Shown here: piece by piece, positions 1 through 10,399 of the stretch
How positions within the stretch are numbered: the first letter of the stretch is position 1
How the letters are laid out: every line of letters begins with the position of its first letter
NCBI GenBank assembly: GCA_022036555.1
Contig: CM039126.1
Span: 4,530,213-4,594,212, forward strand
Reading direction: 5' to 3'
Origin: Microstegium vimineum
Lineage: Eukaryota; Streptophyta; Magnoliopsida; Poales; Poaceae
Length of the DNA: 64,000 nt
Position numbers and translations under genes: made by a program
The notes under the pieces: generated by a model
What the model was told of the DNA's origin: nothing
Databases searched by the model: none
What the model saw: only the letters and a program-made list of their open reading frames with translations

Positions 1-1405
1 TAGATAGGTCTTGAAATTACGAAGCTAACGCAACTTGTTTGGGTCAGAACGGATTTGAAACGAGGGAGATATAGGGTTTTCAAATTCGGTGGCGACTCTG
101 CAATTTGGAAAACGTATTTTGGATTAAAACAGAGGGGTTTACGTTTTTGAAAAACAGAAAACGTACTTCCAGATCTACGCTTTGGGCGGCTGTTGTCTGG
201 GTTGCCGCCCACGTGTACGCCACGTGGCTTGCTCGGACAGGCTGGTCCACGGTGGACCTGCTGGCGTGGCACCAGTGGACTAGGTCCATAGTCCATGATG
301 GACCGAAGGGGTATTTCCCTTAAGTGATCTGATCTGGACCGCTGGATTCAGATCGAGCGGTGGAGGGTGAAGGGCAGAGGGAGGAAGACGGCTTCGGCCA
401 GGGACAGAGGCGGGCACAGTGGTGACCATGGCCGGAACGAGCAAGAGCTCGCCGGCGTACGCGGATAGGGCCCTATGGGTCACGGTTTCCAACGGGGAAG
501 GGTGCGAGAGAGAGAGAGAGAGGATGGAGAGACGAGCTCGGCTGAGACCCAAACGGAGGCTGAGGAGGCACAGTGGCGACTAGCCATGGGCGGAGGCGGA
601 TCGGGGAGTCCCTGCTCGCGGCGGCAAGGAGGTGAGGGCAGCGAATCGTGAAATTGACCGGCGGATGAGGTTCACGGGGTCCTGGACTTTGTTCCGAAGT
701 AGGTGGAGGACTTACAAGCAGTAGAGGAGCTTCGGGGCCCTTCAATGGCGGCGGCGGCGGCTTCCGGCTCCGTGGCGTGTCGCCTCTGCGGCTATAGGGC
801 AAGGCGAAGGGAGAATAGATGGAAAGGAGAGGTGCGGGTGCTATATATAGGGTCGTGGGGGAGGGAGTCCGGCGTGCGCACGCGTCGTGGGGCGGACGCG
901 GACTCTGAACAGAGTCCCGTTCGGGGACGTCTGGAGGTAGGGGGAGGGACTGACGGTGCGGGGCCGGGCTGGCAGAGAGAAGAGAGGGGAAAGGGAGGCG
1001 CTGCCACGCGGGCCAGGGAGGTCAGAGAGAGAAGGGAAAGGAGGAGGGCGCATGGGCCGGCTCGGGATGGCCCAAGAGGGAAAAGGGAGAGGGGGAGGCC
1101 TGCGGGAGAGGGAAGGTTGGGCCTTCGGGCCAGAATCAAAGAGAGGAAGAGAGTTTTCTTTTTCTTTTGCTTTTCCTTTTTCAAAACATTTTCAAAACAA
1201 ATTTTGAGATTCCTTTTGAGCTTTTCAAAACCAAGCAACACAAGAAGACAATGCAGAGGCATGGATGCTCAAACACTTTGCCAAACCCTAGGTTACTTTT
1301 AATTTGATAAAAGTTTTTATTTTTTTCTATATTTTTCGTGAGCACAAAATTCAAATTAAAACAAATTCAATCTATTTTCAAAAATTCAGATTTTCGGGTG
1401 TTATG
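1..1405 (+). mobile_element. Probable LTR-type retroelement remnant (3' part of an LTR)
   Basis: GC-rich, purine-rich sequence with no coherent gene. A TATA-like CTATATATAG lies near 842, followed by a GC-rich leader. The block ends in AT-rich sequence and then TTTTCGGGTGTTATG near 1391-1405. Many grass Ty3-type LTRs end in a similar GGGTGTTACA. No second LTR, primer-binding site or coding domain is in the window, so the left end is cut or lost. It could also be an old promoter or UTR fragment. The reading frames here are low-complexity R/G/E-rich products and are not believable proteins. Confidence 0.35.
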
Positions 1406-3119
1406 CATCATAAATATTAGTACTTTATTATTGATAAATTTTGTTTAGAGACACTGTTCACATGTGGTATCTACTGGTACACACTATTAGTCTAGAAATT
1501 TACCCAATACCATTAGACCATAAAAAATGTGTAGAGGGTTAGGATTTAGGGATTTTGAGATACCTGTGTCTACCGACATCATACAGAGGGAATTGCAAGG
1601 TGATTGTTGGACTACAGATAGTAATGGGACGGTGAAGGTGGTGATATCACAGTGGAGGAGAGAGTTTAGGAGGAGTTGAAAAGGGATTATGGTGGGAGAT
1701 AACCATTGTCATTGTGCTTTACTCAACGTGGGAGTAAGGATGGCAATCGATTGGGTTTGGACCTGTGCTACTCAAAATTGATTTCTGGAGATACGCAACT
1801 TGATTAACAAAGGCAGACCATCTTGGGACGCTGCCTCTAGAATTTAGATCGTTAACAGAGGCGGGTGTTCTATAATGAGATTGTATTTGTTAACTTTTGT
1901 TTACAGAGACGAGAGAGTTAGAAAGACGACCTCTATGAATAATTTTATAGAGATAGCCATGTAACAAAGATCACATTTTTAATGCCCCGTTATTAACAGA
2001 TCGAGGTGGTTGTGTTACAACACCTCTTTTAATAATTAACGATAATGAGAGGCCTATATCTACCACACTCTCTTCTTCCTTCCTTTCATAGATCACTCAC
2101 TTGGACACATTCTTGCTTGAGTTGGGGTGGTTTAGGAGGCCCAGAACATTGATTTCTCAAGGAGGGAGGTTTTAACGTTGTTTTGTTTGAAAGAGTTGTA
2201 TCTAAAGTGGCTAGTTTGTGGTTCCTATGTATTTTATATTTGTTTTTTTCCCTATCTTTGATGTATTTCGTGGTCGAGATCTAGTTCTATATGATATCTA
2301 AATGGTGGGGACAAATATAAAGGATAGATGTGTGTGTGAGGCCAAAAGAAGAAAAAAAGAGAAAAATATCCATATACATGCTTTGTAAATTATGGAGACT
2401 AATTTTCCCATATAATCCTATATTTTGTTACATGTTATATATATATTTGAAAAAAGAGAGAAATTATATTAAGAAGCCATAGCATATAGTACATCACCAA
2501 TCTTATAGAAAACACCTTGGCAAAATTGAAAATTAAACACACCAAAATGCTTCCCGTATTGTCACTTGAATATCGTCCGAAATGACTCCCTAGAATGGAC
2601 CAAGATTCACCTCATCACCTCACAAGGGGTGCCATACCTTGGATCTGCCAAAAGAGTAGGCACCTAGAAACTCCATCATAACACATGGTTGATGCTCAAT
2701 GAGCATCTGTCTTCAACATGTGAAGAAAAGGAGAGGAAGAGAGATCTGCCACCGTCGACCTTGAGACCGGCAACTAGAAGATTATTTTGCCATTATCAAC
2801 ACTGCCAGCAACATGAACAAGGGACCCACCAAAGGGGATGCTAAAAGTGTCCAACTTTTTGCAAAAAGGGGAAGCGCTCGAAGCCTTATGCTTTTGCCAG
2901 TAAAGGTGCTAGAGGGTCCTTGTATGGTTTTAATAATTGAGTGACAAGCTAGATGGATGAATATGTGTTTACGTTGAGATATACATGAATTATTAGTGTG
3001 AGCAACTTGAGTATGTACATTCTTAGCTGTAATCACATCGATCTACTAAAAACTTTTTGGCAATTGGCATGCTTTCAACGGTTATTGCGGAGCCACCAAA
3101 CAAATACGCTTGCAAGGCA
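1406..3119. other. Intergenic, unassigned repeat-like DNA
   Basis: AT-rich sequence without a supportable gene. Stretches such as CCTCTATGAATAATTTTATAG near 1931 recall subterminal repeats of CACTA elements, but no terminal CACTA or TAGTG ends could be paired. Nothing else was recognised. Confidence 0.4.
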
Positions 3120-3472
3120 ATGCCATATGTGAAGTAACTAAACTTGTTAATCAATCCACATGAGGTAACTAAACCTGCAGGATGGTGCTATCTGGGTCCC
3201 TAATTTCTAAAGTTACAGATCCAGGTTCCTAAACATGCTAATTGGGTCATATGATGAGATTCAAATTACCATTATTTACGATAAACCACTAGCATACTTA
3301 CTAATTGTGCATCTAACATGTAGGGATTACATGAGATCCCTCTCTCATCTTCTTTACCATTTCCCCTTGTGCCACCACCACTTCGTTGTTCCACCACAGC
3401 ACAAGAGCATCAACACCAATAGCCCATCAACATTATTTGAAGTGCCTCCGATTAGAAGAGAGCACTGCCACC

Positions 3473-3565
3473 ATGACTAAGTCATGGAAACTAGCCTTTG
3501 CATGCTCCCTCCTATTCTCCACATGCTTCCCGAGCTTGGCCACAACCAAGGTCGATGGTGACTAG
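3473..3565 (+). CDS. Signal-peptide mini-ORF, copy 1
   Basis: Thirty codons starting MTKSWKLAF. A hydrophobic core with Cys and Phe leads to a plausible AXA-type signal cleavage region at FPSLATTK, and a stop follows almost at once. Related ORFs sit at the same place in units 2 and 3, and a decayed version in the partial unit. The start has an ACCATGA context in all three main units. Almost nothing remains after cleavage, so this may be a first exon whose partner exon is elsewhere (donor-like AAG/GTCGAT near the end), a remnant, or a very short peptide gene. Compared with copies 2 and 3 it carries SWK for SCQ and stops two codons earlier. Confidence 0.35.
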   Translation: MTKSWKLAFACSLLFSTCFPSLATTKVDGD

Positions 3566-3859
3566 CCATGGGCGAGCATGGCTCCCTGCCCTCGACTTTG
3601 GTAGCAATCAGATCCACACTTCAATAAGGCTTTGTTGTATAGTGTTGTACGAACACCACTGGGCCAAGGCATGGAGCGCTATCTGAATGGACATAAGAGG
3701 GAATCTATTTGGACACTAGTGCTAGAGCCTAAAACAACTTTTGGGATTCACAAATAAAAAGTGGAAATCTGGGAGCTAGATGGTACTCCTTCCCAAATTA
3801 AAGGACCGTAATGTATTTTTCTCTCTAGAAATTAAGGTATACTCAAAATTACCTAGTTA

Positions 3860-4118
3860 CTCCCTCGGTTCAAAAATGATAATCGCATTATACCAAAGGA
3901 AAAGTCATATAAAATAGATTTTGACCATCAATTTCTCTTTTAATATAAATTGGTGACAAAAACATCTAGATCATCTTAGAGGGATTTTTAACACAAATCT
4001 ATTGGTGTAAGTTGTATGCTCTAAACATTCATACAATTTGACTAACTATTGGTCAAAATTTATAAAGTTTAACTTTTTCCTCTAGTCTAATACGATTATC
4101 ATTTATGAATGGAGGGAA
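3860..4118. mobile_element. Stowaway-type MITE inside unit 1
   Basis: About 259 bp with inverted ends CTCCCTCGGTTCAAAAATGA and, at the other side, the complement ending in GGAGGGA. It is flanked by TA on both sides, the Stowaway (Tc1/mariner) target. Units 2 and 3 show the uninterrupted site at the same point (near 8550 and 11528), so the insertion came after the duplication. Confidence 0.8.
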
Positions 4119-4119
4119 T

Positions 4120-4500
4120 ATATCTCTACCTAATATTAATCTCTATCTCTATTTCTATCTTTATCTTTATATATCTCTACTCTGTATCCCTATCTCAACT
4201 TTATAGATTTATCTTTATTCTCTTCTTTTTCTAATATAAACATGAGGAAGGTAATTTTTCTAACAACCATGTGATCTCTAATCTCTATCTTATCTCCGCC
4301 GATTGGACCATTCCATCCTAGCTTATAATAAGAAATTGGCACTAGTCAACAACATTTGGTTAACATATGCACTCTCTCTAAGCATCTCTAATTGTCCCAA
4401 ATAAGACCTCGTCTCTCTAGCTCTATCTCTATCTCTACCTCTATCTCTATCCCTTTCTCTATGTCCTACATCTCTATCTCTACTCCCTCTGTCTAGCTAT
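4120..4500. repeat. TCTCTA/TATCTC-rich degenerate microsatellite
   Basis: Irregular runs of ATCTCTA, CTATCTC and TAATATTAATCTC at about 4130-4220 and 4410-4500. Comparable tracts occur in units 2 (8560-8710, 8930-8970) and 3 (11535-11690, 11890-11960). They form part of the upstream region of the PSY-like genes. Confidence 0.7.
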
Positions 4501-4705
4501 ATCTCCAAGTAATAATGCAAATATATAATCACATAACAAATTATACGTCATTACACTACACGACTACATTTACTAGTTATATTAAAAATAGAATAAATAA
4601 CTTAGAGATTAGATTCAGATATTTTCATTGACCTATCTTTTAGCCAGAGCAAGAGTATGTCAGTGAGCTAGCAATGCCGGTTGTGGTCGGCGGTGGTTCG
4701 TTCAA

Positions 4706-4713
4706 CTATAAAA
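4706..4713 (+). promoter_or_regulatory. TATA box of PSY-like gene 1
   Basis: CTATAAAA lies 116 bp before the ATG. It is preserved in all three units (9164 and 12151), together with an upstream block reading CCTATCTTTTAGCCA. This preservation supports a real promoter. Confidence 0.6.
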
Positions 4714-4821
4714 CCCGTGGCAACACCAGTACCACTACCACCCTAGCATCATCCTATTCCCATTGCAGTTTCAGAATTACTAGCACCTTTGTACATCCCA
4801 ACTCGCAAGTGAGCAGGTAGA

Positions 4822-5448
4822 ATGGAGCGCCGCACCGAGAACCAGCTCCTCGTGCTCCTTGTGGTGTCCTGCCTCCTCGTCTACCCCCCATCCCCACCAC
4901 CGCCCCACCACCCCATGCCAAGTGAGTCTCAGTCGCTACCAGCAGCTCGATGCCTCGGTCATGCATGACCTTTGCTGATTCCTTTCTCGATCTATTAATG
5001 TTTATTTTGTCCGTGCCTGCATTCGCGTGCGATTGCAGGAAGCCTGCGCCTTTGGAACCAGCAAGAACACCCGACGACTGTGAAGCTCACTTCTTCTCAG
5101 GTACAATAGGTACTACTACTTAATTAAGTGATTCTCTATTTTGCTCCAATCTTCCTCGTTGCCTTGTTGGCTCGTACCTTGCCTTCCTATACCACCTATA
5201 TTATAGATTTGTTAGCGAAATACAGAGGTTCACTAATCCATTAATGGTGGATATAGAGCTGACCGCTATAATTGTCATAATTCTGATGATGAATTTGTGT
5301 TCCAAAACAGGAGATGGCGACTACGGCTACGATAAACTTAGGAAAGCCGACGATGAGGATGGACTTTCAGGTAAACGACTACCCAGCGCCCGGCCATAAC
5401 CACCACCATGGTGGAAAACATGGTGGCTCCCCTGGCCTGGGCCACTGA
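4822..5448 (+). CDS. PSY-like secreted peptide precursor, copy 1
   Basis: Three exons, 4822-4921, 5039-5100 and 5311-5448, give 99 residues with GT-AG introns. Residues 1-22 have a hydrophobic core (LLVLLVVSCLLVY) like a signal peptide; a Pro/His-rich stretch follows. The C-terminal exon ends in MDFQVNDYPAPGHNHHH and then a Gly/His tail. The DYxxPxxNxxH spacing matches the core of plant PSY peptides, which are tyrosine-sulfated, secreted and growth-promoting. Acidic residues before the Tyr suit the sulfotransferase TPST. The thirteenth motif position is Gly, where PSY peptides usually have Pro. Between copies the last exon changes mostly at third codon positions and by multiples of three, which supports this frame. 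The family assignment is from motif memory; an RGF/GLV relative or a lineage-specific peptide is the alternative. Confidence 0.55.
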
Positions 5449-6018
5449 AGAACTTGAATGGAGGTGGACCCAATAATCGTCAGTTGTCTTTACCAATAGC
5501 ACAAACTACAAAGTGTTTCATTAGCGCTCCTGTATTCTAGAAAAATCAAAATACACCAATGATTGTCCTTGAATCCGGGAAGGTTGCCAGCCAGATCTCA
5601 AATTTTCATTTTCTAAGTTCTATAAGAGCAACTTCAGTGTAGTCTAAAATGGAACCGAGAGCTCATCCGATCGAACCATGCACACTAGAGTATTCGAATC
5701 GTATGTGTCAGAAAAAAAAACACACTCCACAAATGAGTGGAACTGAAGCGGTAAAACAATAAGTTTTGTGCACCACGTGAGCAGATAGAAGCAAAGAACG
5801 GTTAGAGAAGAGTCTACCTAGGGCCTAGCTGTGAAACGAACAGATGATTTTTTTAATCGTATGTGGACCCTACTAATCGATGCCTACGCTACAGCTATCT
5901 AACTCTCCTTGGCTCCTTTCGTTCGGCTAGCATTGGATATTATGGTTCGATTTTGCACTAGAGCTGCCCTAAGTCTCTATACTTGTCGTGGACTGCAATA
6001 GTCCAAATGCGCTTCCAC
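5449..6018 (+). other. 3' flank of PSY-like gene 1
   Basis: Probable 3' UTR and spacer. It aligns with the flanks of copy 2 (to about 10400) and copy 3 (12767-13207), including the block AGAGCTCATCCGA. No separate gene was seen. Confidence 0.5.
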
Positions 6019-6778
6019 TATATATGGCCAAATGAGCGGCGGTCTGGTCTTGACACTATTTGGCATGACACTATTCAATGCTATATGCTCTAGTTGTGCC
6101 ATGTCTGGCCGCCATACCCAACCCTCTCCCAGGCACAACCCCACGAGGACTTAGCTTTGCCGATGGGCACTACGACCCGCTGCAGCCGCGCCTCACGTGT
6201 TAAAGCCATTGCACCACTATGATGTCGTGTCAAGCTCATCTCGTTGCCATCGCATCATCGAGAGGGAGCCCCCGCTTCCTTGCCGAGGCGTCGTGCTGCT
6301 GCTCGAGGAAGCCCAGCTCCATGGTTGAGAGGGAGCCCAAATCTATGGTCGAGGTCATCACACCACTTGGCGTCACCCGAGAGGGAGTAGGTGTCGCATG
6401 AGAGAAAGTAATGGTCGTCACGCTCACGCAAGAGGAAGTGCGTACACATAATTTGGTAAGAAACAACAGTATAAGGAACTCTTATTTATTTGCTAGTGTT
6501 TGGGATATTTATGTACTCTCTTATGTATCAAAAAGATCTAAATTCCCCAAGGCTGTCTAATAGCTACAAAAGATCAGGCCTCATCGATGCATTGTGCTAG
6601 CCCATTGGTCATGCCATGCCCGTGCCAGCACTCTAGGCCGGAGTTGCGGCCTAGGCACAATCCTATGCTTGTGCCCTTGATGGCACTGTCACTATGGAGA
6701 CCATGTTGTGCCAAGATAGGGTCCTGTTTTTTTGGGCCATGCCTGTGCTGGCCCATCCACCCTGTTTGGCCATCTATA
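6019..6778. mobile_element. Non-autonomous hAT-like element, unit 1
   Basis: Inverted ends TATATATGGCCAAATGAGC and, complemented at the other side, TATAGATGGCCAAACAGGG. Flanks GCTTCCAC and GTTTCCAT look like a decayed 8-bp target duplication (6 of 8 match), as expected for hAT elements. There is no transposase; the short frames inside show no known domain. The same element occupies the same place in unit 3 (13825-14551), so it predates that duplication. Confidence 0.6.
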
Positions 6779-7240
6779 GTTTCCATTCGCTCCATATACC
6801 GATGTGATATGTTGATTCCATCATTGATTTGAATTTGACACGTTGGATCAAACTTGTAAAGTAACTTATAAGACAGTGTTATCTAGGTCTCAAACTTCTA
6901 AAGTAACATATATACAACTCCTCAAACTTGCTAAACGGATCATATGAGGTAACTAAACTTGCAAGACAGTGTCATCTAGGTCCCTAATTTCCAACATTAC
7001 AGATCTAGGTTCCTAAACATGATAATTAGATCACACGAGATTCAGATTACTGTTATTTGTGATAAACCACCAACATACGGATTGTGCACCTATCATGCAG
7101 GGCTCACATGCCATTCCTCTCTTTGACCTCCTTGCCCATTCCATGTTGTGTTGCCACCACTATCTCTTGTACCGACTAGCCTAGACACGAGCACCAACAC
7201 AACAACCCACCAATAACAGTCGGAGTGCATCCGAACATAA

Positions 7241-7554
7241 GGGCACTCACAATGCAGACTCTGATAGTTTCCATAGATATTAATTGCACTGCCACATAGA
7301 CAATTTGCTGACGTGGTAAGTGATTTAATGAGAAGAGAAAGTAAAAATCTAAGAAACCAAGTCTAACTAAGAAACCAGGTCTTCACAGTTATCGATGGAC
7401 AAGAAACGACTATAATAGCATTGGGAGAGCAAACATAGTTTCTATCACCACCTATGCATATGCTATACAAAATCTTGCATCGAGAGGAATAGTTTCTTGC
7501 TATAATGTCCTAGGCTATAGAAACTACTAATAGTTTCTTACATTGTGAGTGCCC
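7241..7554. mobile_element. Tourist-type MITE (PIF/Harbinger)
   Basis: 314 bp with 14-bp perfect inverted ends GGGCACTCACAATG and CATTGTGAGTGCCC, flanked by TAA on both sides, the usual Tourist target. It splits the partial unit just before its mini-ORF. Confidence 0.85.
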
Positions 7555-7577
7555 TAATAAGAAGTAGCACCGTTGCC

Positions 7578-7661
7578 ATGACTCAAGTGGTGGCGATTAG
7601 CCTTTGCATGCCCCTCTTCTTATCCACACGCTTGTTGAGCTTGGCCATAGCCAAGGCCTGA
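7578..7661 (+). pseudogene. Decayed signal-peptide mini-ORF (partial unit)
   Basis: ATG then MTQVVAISLC... ending after 27 codons. It aligns with the mini-ORFs at 3473, 8168 and 11148 but has lost the Cys-Phe-Pro cleavage region (TRLLSLAIAKA). The downstream sequence also matches (GCTCCTTGCCCTC), so it is the same locus in degraded form. Confidence 0.5.
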
Positions 7662-7799
7662 TGGCAACTGGACATGGGCATGTAGGGCTCCTTGCCCTCT
7701 GCTTTAATTTGGCAATGATTGGATCCATACTTCACTAAGATTTTGTTGTACAGTGTTGTCGCAACCCCACTGGACCAAGAAACAGAACCCAGTCGCTGT

Positions 7800-7957
7800 G
7801 TTTATTCATTGATCCCATCATAAGCCGATGTTAATTGAATTTGGAATTAGAAATTGAGAGTGTCAGATCGATCCGATGATCCTAGTCAGCCCCAGAGCAA
7901 CTGCACGATGCGCGCGAAGCTGTCATCGAGCTCGTACATGGAGCAAGCGAACGCGTA
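7800..7957 (-). pseudogene. Fragment of the double-AP2 gene 3' end
   Basis: About 158 bp matching 15001-15176, which is the start of the 3' UTR plus roughly the last 35 codons of the AP2-type gene. On the minus strand it still reads MYELDDSFARI and then reaches a premature TGA after LLWG. Several substitutions and small deletions separate it from the parent, so it is not recent. It ends sharply at ACGCGT, where duplication unit 2 begins. It most likely marks an unequal exchange that once included the AP2 3' end. Confidence 0.8.
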
Positions 7958-8167
7958 GGGATCACATGTAGGGATCTCTACATGTGATTGTGCATACTGA
8001 TTGTGCATCTAACATGTAGGGATCACATGAGATCCCTCTCTCATCTTCTTTACCATTTCCCGTTGTGCCACCGTCACTTTGTTGTTCCACCACAACACAA
8101 GAGCACCAGAACCAACAATATCCCATCAACATTTAAAGTGCCTCCAGTTAGAAGGAGCACTGCCACC

Positions 8168-8266
8168 ATGACCAAGTCATGTCAACTAGCCTTCATATGC
8201 TTCCTCCTATTCTCCACATGCTTCCCGAGCTTGGCCGCAACCAAGGTCGATGGTGACCAGCCATGA
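8168..8266 (+). CDS. Signal-peptide mini-ORF, copy 2
   Basis: Thirty-two codons beginning MTKSCQLAFICFLLF and ending KVDGDQP. The N-terminal region is a convincing signal peptide with cleavage expected near SLAAT. The mature part would be only about ten residues. It differs from copy 3 by one residue (I for V). No mature domain is visible downstream in any frame. The role is unknown. Confidence 0.4.
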   Translation: MTKSCQLAFICFLLFSTCFPSLAATKVDGDQP

Positions 8267-9163
8267 GCGAGAAGGGCTCCCTGCCCTCGACTTTGGTGGC
8301 AATCAGATACACACTTTAACAAGGCTTTGTCGTTGTATAGTGTTGTCCGAACACCACTGGGCCAAAGCATGGAGCATATCTAAATGGACATAGGAGGGAA
8401 TCTATTTGGACATTAGTGCTAGAGCCTAAAAAACTTTTGGATTCACAAGTAAAAAGTCAAAATTTGGGAGCTGGATGGCACACCTTCCCAAATTAAAGGA
8501 CCGTAATAATGCATTTTTCTCTAGAAATTAAGGTAGATTAAAAATTATCTAGTTATATCTCTATCTAATATTAATCTCTACCTAATATTAATATCTATTT
8601 CTACCTAATATTAATCTCTACCTAGTTATGTCTCTACGTAATATTAATCTCTATCTCTACTTCTATCTTTATCTTTATATATCTCTACTCTGTATCTCTA
8701 TCTCAACTTTCTAGCTTTATCTCTATTCTCTTCTTTTTCTAATATAAACATGAGGAAGGTTTCCTATTCCATCATTGCTCACAACCATCTAATCTCTAAT
8801 CTCTATCTTATCTCTGCCTATTGGACCATTCCGTCCTAGCTTATAATAAGAAATTGGCACTGGTCAACAACAACCAGTTAACATATGCACTCTCTCTAAG
8901 TCATCTCTAATTGTCCCAGATAAGACCTCGTCTCTATGTCTATCTCTATCTCTACTCCCTGTGTCTAGCTCCATCTCCAAGTAATCTAGATATATAATCA
9001 CATAACAAATTATACATCATTACAATACACGACTATATTTACTAGTTATATGAAAATAGAAATAAACAACTTAGATATTAGATTCAGACATTTTCATTGA
9101 CCTATCTTTTAGCCAGAGCGAGAGTATGCCAGTGAGCTAGCAATGCTGTGGTCGGTGGTTCAA

Positions 9164-9171
9164 CTATAAAA
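9164..9171 (+). promoter_or_regulatory. TATA box of PSY-like copy 2
   Basis: CTATAAAA, conserved with the other units, but only 57 bp from the ATG because about 65 bp of the leader present in copies 1 and 3 are missing. Confidence 0.5.
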
Positions 9172-9220
9172 CCCACGGCAACACCGGCCGGAACCACTAC
9201 CACCCAAGCGAGAAGGCAGA

Positions 9221-9648
9221 ATGGAGCGCCGCACCGAGAACCAGCTCCTCGTGCTCCTTGTGGTGTCCTGCCTCCTCGTCTACCCCCCTCCCGACCACCG
9301 CCCCACCACCCCATGCCAAGTGAGTCTATCTCAGTCGCTACCAGCAGCTCGGTGCCTCGGTCATGCATGACCTTCGCTGATTCCTTTCTCGATCTGTTGC
9401 CGATTATTTTGTTTGTGCATGCGTTCGTGCGATTGCAGGAAGCCTACGCCTTTGGAACCAGCAACAACATCCAACAGCTGTGAAGCTCATTTCTTCTCAG
9501 GTACACAGTAGGTACTAGTACTACTCAATTCAGTAGTTTGCTATTTTTCTCTCTGGTCTTCCTCGTACGTTGGCTTGTACCCTGCCTTCCTACCTATTAT
9601 TACAGAACTGCTAGCGAAAATACAGAGGTTCACTGATTCATCGACGGT

Positions 9649-9738
<90 letters not shown>

Positions 9739-9928
9739 CATCTACTAGAGCTGATCGTTGAAGTATGTGTCGTAACTCTGATGATGACTTTGTGTTCCAA
9801 AACAGGGGATGACGACTATGGCGACGGTAAACTTGGGTAAGTCAGTGACGAGGATAGACTTTGAGGTAAACGACTACCCAGCGCCTGACCATAACCATCA
9901 TGGCCCCGGTGGCCCGCCTGGCCACTGA
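9221..9928 (+). pseudogene. PSY-like peptide gene, copy 2 (frameshifted)
   Basis: Exons correspond to 9221-9319, 9439-9500 and 9806-9928. Exon 1 is 99 nt instead of 100: one base is missing in the Pro-rich stretch (CCCCCCTCCCGACC). Translation therefore enters exon 2 in the wrong frame and stops after about 47 codons. Exon 3 is still open in the ancestral frame and encodes VNDYPAPDHNHHGP, but one His codon is gone, so the His at motif position 11 is replaced by Gly. Splice sites are intact. Either a recent pseudogene or an early-terminating short protein. Confidence 0.6.
9650..9734. repeat. (AT)n microsatellite in intron 2 of copy 2
   Basis: An uninterrupted AT dinucleotide run of about 85 bp, absent from the same intron of copies 1 and 3. 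It is likely to vary in length between individuals. Confidence 0.95.
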
Positions 9929-9985
9929 AGAGCTTGAACGGAGGTGGACCTAAAATAATCGTCCGTCATCTTTACCTGTAGTACA

Positions 9986-10156
9986 TGTTGGGTTTAGTCC
10001 CACATCAGTAATTGATGGTGGAGGAGCGCAACATATAAGGTGGGGGCAACCCTCACTTATCAGGCTAATCTTTTGGGTTGAGTTAGGCCCAAAGCCTGGA
10101 TATGTTGTGGGTTCCGGTGGATCTGTGTCTGATGGGCGCTGGCTCGCACCCTAACA
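9986..10156. mobile_element. TRIM-type solo LTR
   Basis: 171 bp beginning TGTTGGGTTTAGTCCCACAT and ending CACCCTAACA, with a perfect 5-bp target duplication GTACA (9981-9985 and 10157-10161). The TGTTGG...TAACA ends and the TAGTCCCACATC block are typical of TRIM LTRs. The paralogous positions in units 1 and 3 are empty (AGCACAAAC), so insertion followed duplication and was then reduced to one LTR. Confidence 0.85.
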
Positions 10157-10399
10157 GTACAAACTCAAAAGTGCTTTATTAGTGCTCCTGTGTATTCTAG
10201 AAAATTAAAATATACTAATGATATTATCCCACAAGTTGGGGAAGGTTGGCGGGGAAGGTTGCCAGCCATATATCTCAAATTATCTTTATCCTAGTTCTAT
10301 ATAAGAGCAGCTTCAGTGTAGTCTAAAATCGAACCGAGAGCTCATCCGACCGAACCGTACGCACTGAACGAAGTATTTGAACCGTATGTGTCAGAAGGA

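Larger units (their letters stand above)
3120..6840 (+). repeat. Segmental duplication unit 1 (peptide-gene array)
   Basis: First of three long related units. It runs from AT-rich sequence near 3120 through the mini-ORF at 3473, a TCTCTA-rich spacer (about 4120-4500), the PSY-like gene at 4822-5448 and a hAT-like element at 6019-6778. The same order recurs at 10980-14645, and a shorter version lies at 7960-10400. The units differ by scattered substitutions and by transposon insertions, so the duplication is old rather than an assembly echo. Confidence 0.85.
6940..7800 (+). repeat. Partial, diverged duplication unit
   Basis: Matches only the 5' part of the other units: the GGTCCCTAATTTC block, the leader and a decayed mini-ORF. 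It is interrupted by a Tourist MITE (7241-7554). No PSY-like exons follow; the sequence runs into a fragment of the AP2 gene 3' end at 7800. Confidence 0.65.

Noticed and set aside
703..1302. Open frame of 199 codons near the left edge
   Set aside because: Low-complexity Arg/Gly/Glu composition in an LTR-like GC-rich block, with no domain.
6219..6466. Frames inside the hAT-like element (also at 14068)
   Set aside because: Short and different between the two copies, with no transposase motif.
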